Source: Candidatus Aerophobota bacterium
GTDB lineage: Bacteria; Aerophobota; Aerophobia; Aerophobales; AE-B3A
Assembly: GCA_030602105.1 (NCBI GenBank)
Contig: JAUWAK010000032.1
Coordinates: 1-10,214, forward strand
Length of the DNA stretch: 10,214 bases
Direction: 5' to 3'
Shown here: in pieces, positions 1-5,872 of the stretch
How the letters are laid out: each line of letters begins with the position of its first letter
How positions within the stretch are numbered: the first letter of the stretch is position 1
Made by a program: the position numbers and the translations under genes
Notes under the pieces: generated by a model
Seen by the model: only the letters and a program-made list of their open reading frames with translations
Database searches by the model: none
Told to the model about the DNA's origin: nothing

Positions 1-2
1 CC

Positions 3-398
3 AGATACCGGATTAGTCAGCGACTGGTGGAGCTACTGAGCGGTGCAGGAATTCCTGAGGATGGTATCTATGTGGATCCCCTGGTGCGTCCCCTCAGCAC
101 CGATTCGGAGGCGGGATTGGCGGCGCTGGATACCATTAGGAAGATAAAAAACTCCTCAAAAAAGGTCCACATCATCTGTGGTCTAAGCAATATCTCTTTT
201 GGACTCCCCAAAAGGGGTCTTATTAATCGTGCTTTCCTCACCATGGCCATGGCACACGGCCTGGATTCGGTTATTCTTGATCCTCTGGATAGGAAACTAA
301 TCTCCTTGATCAAGACAGGAGAGGCCCTTTTGGGTAACGACAAATACTGTGCGGCATATCTTGCGGCCTTTCGCGCAGACGAGTTTGCCGAGGAGTAG
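3..398 (+). CDS. acsE: Methyltetrahydrofolate:corrinoid/iron-sulfur protein methyltransferase, C-terminal part (5' end cut by window)
   Basis: The frame is open from base 3 to the TAG at 396-398, with no stop at the window edge, so this is the 3' part of a longer gene. The GTG at 27 is probably an internal Val. The protein belongs to the pterin-binding (dihydropteroate synthase-like) TIM-barrel family that moves the methyl group of 5-methyl-THF to the cobalt of a corrinoid protein. In the Wood-Ljungdahl pathway this feeds acetyl-CoA synthase. Visible support is the GLSNISFGLP segment, which carries the Asn used for pterin/methyl-group activation in AcsE/MeTr proteins, then LINRAFL, GLDSVILDPLD and a typical end (GEALLGNDKYC). 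The N-terminal half, with the other pterin-binding residues, is not visible. A related methyltransferase serving another corrinoid protein (MtgA/MtvA-like) is possible. The folate genes downstream favour the acetyl-CoA pathway role. Confidence 0.85.
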   Translation, partial: RYRISQRLVELLSGAGIPEDGIYVDPLVRPLSTDSEAGLAALDTIRKIKNSSKKVHIICGLSNISFGLPKRGLINRAFLTMAMAHGLDSVILDPLDRKLISLIKTGEALLGNDKYCAAYLAAFRADEFAEE

Positions 399-975
399 TC
401 TTATAAACACTGACACACCTCTTGTTGATCTAGAGAAGTTCAGGGAAGGATTAGGGCTCATCCATTCCCATGTCAAAAAGGTTCTTTCCGGAGTTGATGA
501 GAAGGAAACGGCTGAGTTTGTCGAGTCAATTTCTTCCTGCCGGAGAATATTTCATAGCGGTCAGGGAAGGAGTGGTCTTATTGCCCGGTGCTTTGCCATG
601 AGGCTAATGCATATGGGTTTTTCCTCCTGTGTGGTAGGTGAGACAACTACCCCCGCTATCGGGGCAAAAGATCTTCTCATCCTCTGTTCCTGCTCGGGGA
701 GAAAAAAGGGAAGTTTGCAGCTTGCCCGCCAGGCTCGGCAAAGTGGAGCCATCATATTCGTCCTTACCGCCGAGTCGGACTCGCCTCTGGCCAGATTAGC
801 TCATCATCTCATTTTTTTCCCCGTTGTTTTAGAAAAAGACGTATTGAGAGAACCCCTGGGCTCCTTATTTGAGCAGTCTTTGTTCTTGTACCTGGAGGGA
901 GTAGTCCTTTTCTTGATGGGAAAGACGGGGATATCTGAGGAGGAGATGCTAAGGCGGCATGCCAACCTGGAATAG
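349..975 (+). CDS. hxlB: 6-phospho-3-hexuloisomerase (SIS domain)
   Basis: The protein is predicted to isomerise D-arabino-3-hexulose-6-phosphate and fructose-6-phosphate, the second RuMP step, in the cytoplasm. It is a single SIS domain. Numbered from the GTG at 349, it shows SGQGRSG (70-76), FAMRLMHMGF (82-91), GETTTP (97-102), PLGSLFE with the conserved Glu (169-175) and the family's typical ending RHANLE (203-208). The second phosphate loop reads SCSGRKKG (114-121), where relatives usually have SGSGxTxS, so activity is likely but not certain. The start is uncertain. GTG 349 overlaps the upstream gene by 50 bp and adds about 20 residues compared with the usual 180-190 aa. TTG 385 lacks a ribosome binding site. 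The clear GAGGAG (390-395) lies 7 nt before an in-frame ATA at 403. The partner HPS is encoded at 5869-7155. Confidence 0.85.
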   Translation: MRHILRPFAQTSLPRSSLINTDTPLVDLEKFREGLGLIHSHVKKVLSGVDEKETAEFVESISSCRRIFHSGQGRSGLIARCFAMRLMHMGFSSCVVGETTTPAIGAKDLLILCSCSGRKKGSLQLARQARQSGAIIFVLTAESDSPLARLAHHLIFFPVVLEKDVLREPLGSLFEQSLFLYLEGVVLFLMGKTGISEEEMLRRHANLE

Positions 976-983
976 AGGCAAAA

Positions 984-1583
984 TTGGAAAAGGTAAATCT
1001 CAGGAGCCGCATGCTCCAGAAGCGAAGGTCCCAATCGTCTGAGGAGATTGAGAGGAAGAGCGCTCTTATTCAGAACAAACTCCTCACCTTCAGTCTCTTT
1101 TTGGAAGGCCGAGGGGTTCTTTTCTACCTGGCCATGAAGGATGAAGTTCAAACTCGCCCCATAATAGAGAGGGCTTTAGCAATGGGAAAAACCATCTCAG
1201 TTCCTTTGATTGAGAAGGGCGAAAGGGAGATTCTCCCCTCGATACTTAAAGACCCTGACAAAGAGCTCACGCCTGGGCCGTGGGGCATTCTCGAGCCAAA
1301 TAGGAAATCTTGCCGTCCCTGCCCTTTAGAAGAGATAGATGTGGTTATTGTTCCGGGAGTAGCGTTTGATGAGGCGGGGAATCGTCTGGGCTTCGGGCGA
1401 GGTTTCTACGATAAATTCCTGAGGAAGCTCCCGGGGAGGGTAAATTTTGTTGCGCTGGCCTTTGAACTTCAGGTTGTGGGGAGCCTACCTTTTCGGTCTC
1501 ACGATGTGGCAGTAAATTACATCATAACGGAAAAACGAATCATCCAATGTGGCGAGAGCATTGGGGGGATAAGATGTATCTAG
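984..1583 (+). CDS. 5-formyltetrahydrofolate cyclo-ligase (MTHFS)
   Basis: This enzyme converts 5-formyl-THF plus ATP to 5,10-methenyl-THF, returning a storage or inhibitory folate to the active one-carbon pool. The 199-aa length is usual for the family. Visible signatures are the basic N-terminal LRSRMLQKRR (6-15) and ELTPGPWGILEP (94-105). The diagnostic VPGVAFD (123-129), followed by NRLGFGRGFYDKFL (133-146), forms the nucleotide/substrate-binding core, and DVAVNYIITEKRI (174-186) follows. The start is TTG at 984, with AGAGG at 974-978 five bases upstream, 8 bp after the hexuloisomerase stop. The 3' end overlaps the next gene's ATG (1574) by 10 bp, which suggests translational coupling. 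The last dozen residues, beyond the conserved TEKRI motif, look like a lineage-specific tail. The family call is secure. Confidence 0.93.
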   Translation: MEKVNLRSRMLQKRRSQSSEEIERKSALIQNKLLTFSLFLEGRGVLFYLAMKDEVQTRPIIERALAMGKTISVPLIEKGEREILPSILKDPDKELTPGPWGILEPNRKSCRPCPLEEIDVVIVPGVAFDEAGNRLGFGRGFYDKFLRKLPGRVNFVALAFELQVVGSLPFRSHDVAVNYIITEKRIIQCGESIGGIRCI

Positions 1584-2209
1584 AAAGACCCATGAAGGAC
1601 TTCATTCGGGACACAGCTGCTCGACTTCCTGCTCCCGGAGGAGGAAGCGTGGCTGCCTTGGTTGGATCCCTGGGGGCAGCTCTTTTGTGTATGGTTGGCA
1701 ATTACACCGTGGGTAAGAAGCAGTATGAAGGGGTCGAGGATGAGGTGGAGCGCATTCTCAAGGCTGCAGATGGTCTCAAAGATGAGCTTTCCTCACTTGT
1801 TCAGGAAGATATTGAGGCCTACCAGAACTACTCCCGCACCTCTCACATGCCCAAGGATACAGAAGAGCAAAAGAAGACACGTAGTGAAGCCCTTGAGCAC
1901 TCACTTAAGGAAGCTGCTCTGGTTCCCTTGAAGACAAGCCAGCTTTCCCTGCGGGTGATAGAGCTAGCTGAGGAGATTCTTCCTCTGGGCAATCCTCACC
2001 TCATAAGTGATGTGGGGGTGGGAGCTCTCTTGGCAGAGGCGGCTCTGGAGGCTGCAGCTATCAACGTCCGGATAAATCTCTCCTACATCAAGGATTCTTA
2101 CTTTATCAAGGAGAAAGAGGACCTCATTTCTTCCTGTCTTTCCAGGGGAAGAAAGACGGCTGAGGAAGTAGTGGGAAAGGTAACCGACGAAATCACTCAA
2201 GATAGGTGA
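1574..2209 (+). CDS. fchA: Formiminotetrahydrofolate cyclodeaminase / methenyl-THF cyclohydrolase (FTCD_C family)
   Basis: The 211-aa all-helical protein belongs to the cyclodeaminase family, whose members convert 5-formimino-THF to 5,10-methenyl-THF plus ammonia. In several acetogens and purine/amino-acid fermenters, homologues are thought to act as methenyl-THF cyclohydrolase. The N-terminal RLPAPGGGSVAAL (17-29) is the family signature for the folate-binding loop. The C-terminal EAAAINVRINL segment also fits. The chosen ATG at 1574 is preceded by a G-rich ribosome binding site (about 1562-1567) and overlaps the cyclo-ligase 3' end by 10 bp. An in-frame ATG at 1547 would add nine residues with no homology support. 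No formiminotransferase is visible nearby, so a cyclohydrolase role in the Wood-Ljungdahl methyl branch is the preferred inference. Confidence 0.88.
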   Translation: MYLERPMKDFIRDTAARLPAPGGGSVAALVGSLGAALLCMVGNYTVGKKQYEGVEDEVERILKAADGLKDELSSLVQEDIEAYQNYSRTSHMPKDTEEQKKTRSEALEHSLKEAALVPLKTSQLSLRVIELAEEILPLGNPHLISDVGVGALLAEAALEAAAINVRINLSYIKDSYFIKEKEDLISSCLSRGRKTAEEVVGKVTDEITQDR

Positions 2210-2220
2210 CGGGACAAGAC

Positions 2221-3288
2221 ATGAAGGTTCTCTTTGGCGTCTGTTCCTGGGGACTTGGTCATGCCACGCGGGATCTTCCCCTCATCAGGGGCATAATAGA
2301 GAGGGGACACCAGGTTGACATTGTGGCCAGGGGCAGATCTTTGAGCCTGCTAAAGGAAGAACTTGGGGAGACCTGCCGTTACTTAGAGATACCCGACTAT
2401 TCCTCTCCTTACTCCAAGAAGGATTTCTCGGTACCCAGATTCTTGAGTTACTTTCCTGTTTACATGAACCAGGTGATCAAGGAACACGAGACAGTAAAGA
2501 AACTGGTTAGGAAGGAGGGCTATGATAGGATCGTATCTGACAACCGTTTTGGTGTTCATACGCGGAAAATTCCTTCCTATTTCATCTCCCATCAACTTAG
2601 ATTCCTGGCTCCTGGCAGGGTGAAGCTCTTTGAGATGGCAACCGAGGGATTTAACTATTCTTTTAAGAGTAGCTTTACTAGATTCCTGGTGCCCGACTTT
2701 GAAGAGGATTCTTTATCGGGGGATCTTTCCCATAATCTGAAATACTTCAAAGAAAGGCAGGTAGAGTATTTGGGGATTCTTTCCGACCTGAGGAAAAAGG
2801 AGCTGACTCAGGATATTGATTATTTTATCTCTATTTCCGGGCCTGAACCTCAGAGAAGCATCTTTGAAGATAAGGTGTTAAAACAAGCTCCCCGACTGGA
2901 AGGTAGGGTGGTGGTGGCTCTGGGAAAGCCGGAAGCTCCTGGAAATAAGCAAACAAAAGGCCTTAGGATTTTTGGCTATTTAGACAGAAGGGAGCAGGAG
3001 GATGCTATGAATAGGGCCAAATTGGTTATTGCCAGGCCCGGTTATTCAACTTTGATGGAGCTGGTGGCTTTAGATAAGAAGGCACTTTTTGTGCCCACCC
3101 CGGGACAGACAGAACAAGTCTACCTGGCTAAGTATCACAAGAGGCGAGGAAACTTTTACAGTGTAGATCAAAATGGCCTGAATCTCGCCCGGGACGTAGA
3201 AAAAGCCAGAGGCTATCAGGGGATAGAAGGGAAGGCCAAGCCTGAGGAGGCTATAGAAAAATTTATGAGCATTGTGTTCGGTGAATGA
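2221..3288 (+). CDS. MurG/GT28-like glycosyltransferase (GT-B fold)
   Basis: This 355-aa GT-B enzyme is predicted to transfer a nucleotide-activated sugar to a lipid or glycan acceptor at the cytoplasmic membrane face. The N-terminal domain begins KVLFGVCSWGLGHATRD, with the glycine-rich GLGHATR loop (11-17) typical of MurG-like enzymes. The C-terminal domain has RPGYSTLMEL (272-281) and PTPGQTEQ (292-299), matching the Glyco_tran_28_C donor-binding region. It is not MurG itself: there is no dcw context, and the middle region is unlike MurG. Donor and acceptor cannot be read from sequence. A GTG at 2206 overlaps the preceding stop (GTGA) and would add five residues. The ATG at 2221 fits the fold's first strand better and has GGGA at 2211-2214. 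The stop overlaps the next start as ATGA. Confidence 0.78.
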   Translation: MKVLFGVCSWGLGHATRDLPLIRGIIERGHQVDIVARGRSLSLLKEELGETCRYLEIPDYSSPYSKKDFSVPRFLSYFPVYMNQVIKEHETVKKLVRKEGYDRIVSDNRFGVHTRKIPSYFISHQLRFLAPGRVKLFEMATEGFNYSFKSSFTRFLVPDFEEDSLSGDLSHNLKYFKERQVEYLGILSDLRKKELTQDIDYFISISGPEPQRSIFEDKVLKQAPRLEGRVVVALGKPEAPGNKQTKGLRIFGYLDRREQEDAMNRAKLVIARPGYSTLMELVALDKKALFVPTPGQTEQVYLAKYHKRRGNFYSVDQNGLNLARDVEKARGYQGIEGKAKPEEAIEKFMSIVFGE

Positions 3289-4289
3289 AAAGAAGACTTC
3301 TCGTTCTTGCTACCACTCTAGGCGGCAGTGCTCTTTTGGTTTTGACCTTCTATCTGATTGGCTTTGGGAAGGTTATCTTTCAGTTGCAGGAAGTGGGTCC
3401 AGGTGGAGTTTCTGTTTTTATTATCAATGTCCTCCTTATTTTCCTTATCGACGCTATTTCCTGGCAGATCATCCTAAAGTCATACGGATACCGTCTTCCC
3501 TTTAGAGATATCCTTGCCACCAAGATCATTGGATTCGTCATCAGCTATCTCACCCCCTCTATGTACTTTGGCGGTGAGCCGGTGAGAGCCTACCTGATCA
3601 GCAAGAAACACAATCTTCCCCTGAGCAAGATAGGGGCCAGTGTGGTGGTCAATCGATTTCTGGAATTAGGGGCGGGCCTTTTCTTCATTTATCTGGGGAC
3701 TATCTGGACCCTCATCGAGTATGACCTCCCGCTCCAATTGACTGTAACCATGCTGGTGATCAATACCCTCATGGGTCTGGGAATGGTAACTCTTCTGTTG
3801 AGTTTCATTTATGAGAACAGACTCTTCACTACTCTGGCTGACCTTTTGAGCCGGTGGAATCCGTTGTCCAAAACTGTGGAGAAGATTAGACCCCATATTT
3901 CAAAAATGGAGGGGGAAGTTTTCCTTGTTTTTAGAAGACACCGAAGGGCGGCCCTTGCGGCTTTCGCTCTTAATCTTCTGGGCGGATCACTGATTTTCCT
4001 TAAACCGGCCATTTTCTTCTATTTTCTCGAGATTATCTTTAAGCTATCTCAGCTTTCCCTGCTTTTTGCTTTAACTCATCTTATTTTTATCCTGCAGGTG
4101 AGCCCCGGAGCTCTGGGGGTATTCGAGCTTGGAGAGGTGGCTATATATGGATTGGTGGGAGTAGAAGCTCAGAAAGCCCTCGCCTTTACTCTGATGGTCA
4201 GGATAACCGACGCTGTGGTTATTGCTATCGCCTCATTTTTGGCTTTGCATTTTGGTCTAAGTAAGCTCTGGAGGAAAAGAGAGGAATGA
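3285..4289 (+). CDS. Flippase-like integral membrane protein (lysylphosphatidylglycerol synthase TM region / UPF0104 family)
   Basis: The 334-aa polytopic protein resembles the membrane domain of MprF and the AglD C-terminal family. Hydrophobic segments lie at about 5-25, 43-65, 79-97, 120-143, 149-176, 222-249, 255-271 and 304-325, with a basic C-terminal tail (KLWRKREE). Family motifs are GGEPVRAYLI (96-105), VVNRFLELGAG (121-131) and PGALGVFELGE (274-284). There is no C-terminal aminoacyl-transferase domain, so it is not a full MprF. Such stand-alone proteins are commonly encoded beside glycosyltransferases and are inferred to move or help assemble lipid-linked molecules. ATGA overlaps join it to glycosyltransferases on both sides, which supports work on the same product. 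The substrate is unknown. Confidence 0.85.
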   Translation: MKRRLLVLATTLGGSALLVLTFYLIGFGKVIFQLQEVGPGGVSVFIINVLLIFLIDAISWQIILKSYGYRLPFRDILATKIIGFVISYLTPSMYFGGEPVRAYLISKKHNLPLSKIGASVVVNRFLELGAGLFFIYLGTIWTLIEYDLPLQLTVTMLVINTLMGLGMVTLLLSFIYENRLFTTLADLLSRWNPLSKTVEKIRPHISKMEGEVFLVFRRHRRAALAAFALNLLGGSLIFLKPAIFFYFLEIIFKLSQLSLLFALTHLIFILQVSPGALGVFELGEVAIYGLVGVEAQKALAFTLMVRITDAVVIAIASFLALHFGLSKLWRKREE

Positions 4290-5455
4290 GGATTTGTTTT
4301 GTCTCCGACCAGAGCTTTCCGCCCTGGGGAGGAGAGGGGACCTGCACCCAGAATTTCTGCCGTGAACTGAGGGAAAGAGGACATAAAATTACGGTGCTCA
4401 CCTCCCGAGTGAAGCGGCCTCCTCCGACGAAGAGGATCAGAATTTACCGATTTCCCAGCTTAACCTTTCCATGGAGGAGGGGTCCTATGGCCTTTCCTCA
4501 TCTCCGGGAAATCCTCACTATTCTCAGGGAAGATAAGATTCAGATTGTTCATATCAATCTACCTTCCTATTTGGGCTGGCAGGCCTTAAGAGCAGGGAGA
4601 AGACTGGGAATTCCAGTCGTAATGGGGTTTCACGTCCAGGTGGGTAATGTGATTACCTCACCCAGCCCACTCCTTTTTCCCCTGAAAGTCATCATTTCGC
4701 CCTGGTTCTCCTACTTCTACCGAAGGGGCGATTTCTTGATCACTCCTTCTCATTTTGCTGGCACAATCCTGCACCAGCTCACCAGAAGACCCTATGAGGT
4801 AGTGAGCAATGGAATTAATCTTAGAGAGTTCAACCCGGGGAAAATCAGCCCTGGAAAGCTTTCAGATTTCAAGAGAGAACATGGTCTTAGAGAGGAACCC
4901 TTGCTTCTCTATGTGGGAAGGCTGAGCCGGGAGAAGAATGTGGACTATCTTCTTAAGATTGTCGAGGTTGTGAGAAAGAAAGGATGGAGGGCCCGTCTTT
5001 TGATTGTGGGAGAAGGCCAGCTGAGACGCCATCTGAGTGAAAGGATAAAAAAGCTCAAGATGGAAAGGGAAATTGTTATGACTGGTTATTTACGAGGAGA
5101 GCAGCTTCTGTGTGCTTATCTTAGTGCTGATGCTTTTCTTCTGGCCTCCCGAAATGAGCTGCAGAGCATTGCTACTATGGAAGCCATGGCCATGAAATGT
5201 CCCCCCCTCATTGGAAAAGGTGAACAAAATGCCGCGCAGGAGCTAGTAAGAGAAGGGATCAATGGCTATCTATTTAGTTTAGAGGATCCAGAAGATGCGG
5301 CCGACAAGGTCATTAGAATTCTTTCTGATGACACACTCAAAAGGTCCATGCGGGAGGCGTCGCTTGAGATGATCCAAGCCCATAACATAGAGAATAGCAT
5401 CTCCCGGCTGGAGAAAATCTATCAAAAGCTGCTGGCCAGAGGACCAGTTCCTTGA
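4286..5455 (+). CDS. GT4 family glycosyltransferase
   Basis: The 389-aa retaining GT-B glycosyltransferase resembles (mono)glycosyldiacylglycerol synthases and PimA-like enzymes. The N-terminal acceptor domain begins RICFVSDQSFPPWGGEGT, with the glycine loop at 14-18. HINLPS (89-94) and FHVQVGN (115-121) follow. The linker carries TPS (153-155) and VSNGIN (173-178). The C-terminal donor domain has LLYVGRLSREKN (207-218), VGEG (241-244) and an E-X7-E pair at E291/E299 in a CPxLIG context, matching the nucleotide-sugar-binding motif of GT4. The start overlaps the previous stop as ATGA (4286-4289). A 42-bp gap follows. The coupling to the flippase-like gene suggests a glycolipid product. Sugar and acceptor are not determined by the sequence. 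Confidence 0.87.
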   Translation: MRICFVSDQSFPPWGGEGTCTQNFCRELRERGHKITVLTSRVKRPPPTKRIRIYRFPSLTFPWRRGPMAFPHLREILTILREDKIQIVHINLPSYLGWQALRAGRRLGIPVVMGFHVQVGNVITSPSPLLFPLKVIISPWFSYFYRRGDFLITPSHFAGTILHQLTRRPYEVVSNGINLREFNPGKISPGKLSDFKREHGLREEPLLLYVGRLSREKNVDYLLKIVEVVRKKGWRARLLIVGEGQLRRHLSERIKKLKMEREIVMTGYLRGEQLLCAYLSADAFLLASRNELQSIATMEAMAMKCPPLIGKGEQNAAQELVREGINGYLFSLEDPEDAADKVIRILSDDTLKRSMREASLEMIQAHNIENSISRLEKIYQKLLARGPVP

Positions 5456-5497
5456 CCGGCAGCCCCCTTTTGATAATAATATGCAGGAGGCAGAAGG

Positions 5498-5872
5498 ATG
5501 TATGAGTTGATGGTCGAGCTTTCTTTCGATGCTGCCCACCAGATAGCGGGATCGGGCGGACGATGCGAGAGACTGCATGGGCATACCTGGAAGGTTGAGG
5601 TATTTGTTCAAGGCAAAGAGCTTGATGAAGAAGGTTTGCTTGTCGATTTTGCTGAGCTTAAGAAAATAGCCAATCGCTGCGTGGGGAGGCTGGACCACCG
5701 ATACATCAACGAGGTACTGCCAGGTGTGAACCCCACCACAGAGAATATCGCCAGATATTTTTTCCAGAAGGTGCAAGGAGACATAGACTCGGACAGGCTA
5801 AAGGTGAGCCGGGTTAGAGTCTGGGAAGCCAGAGACGCGTGCGTCACCTACCAGGAGGACCGAAATCCATGA
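5498..5872 (+). CDS. queD: 6-pyruvoyltetrahydropterin synthase family (QueD / PTPS-I/III type)
   Basis: The 124-aa T-fold enzyme acts on 7,8-dihydroneopterin triphosphate. QueD members make 6-carboxy-tetrahydropterin for queuosine, and PTPS-III members make 6-hydroxymethyl-dihydropterin for folate. Zn-ligand histidines are H14 (FDAAH), H27 and H29. The catalytic Cys is C23, in CERLHGH (23-29). The catalytic Asp-His pair is D66-H67 (LDHRYIN), PTTEN is at 79-83, and the pterin-anchoring Glu is E110 (VWEA). C23 followed by E24 gives the CExxHGH signature associated with bifunctional PTPS-I/III members. The ATG at 5498 has AGGAGG at 5485-5490, seven bases upstream. Its TGA overlaps the next ATG, so it is coupled to the HPS-RraA gene. 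No other queuosine genes (queC, queE, queF) are visible. Family is certain; the specific product is inferred. Confidence 0.9.
   Translation: MYELMVELSFDAAHQIAGSGGRCERLHGHTWKVEVFVQGKELDEEGLLVDFAELKKIANRCVGRLDHRYINEVLPGVNPTTENIARYFFQKVQGDIDSDRLKVSRVRVWEARDACVTYQEDRNP

Noticed and set aside
82..102. Small inverted repeat GGTGC/GCACC inside acsE
   Set aside because: It is short, lies within conserved coding sequence, and is explained by codon content.
5452..5482. Possible promoter before the pterin gene (TTGACC at 5452, then GATAAT at 5472 or TAATAT at 5477)
   Set aside because: Spacers are 14 or 19 bases, neither near the optimum, and either transcript would begin at or inside the ribosome binding site AGGAGG.
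5279..5776. A 165-codon open frame on the minus strand across the GT4/QueD junction
   Set aside because: It is antisense to two well-supported genes, has no recognisable motifs and no plausible ribosome binding site. It reflects codon bias of the + strand genes.
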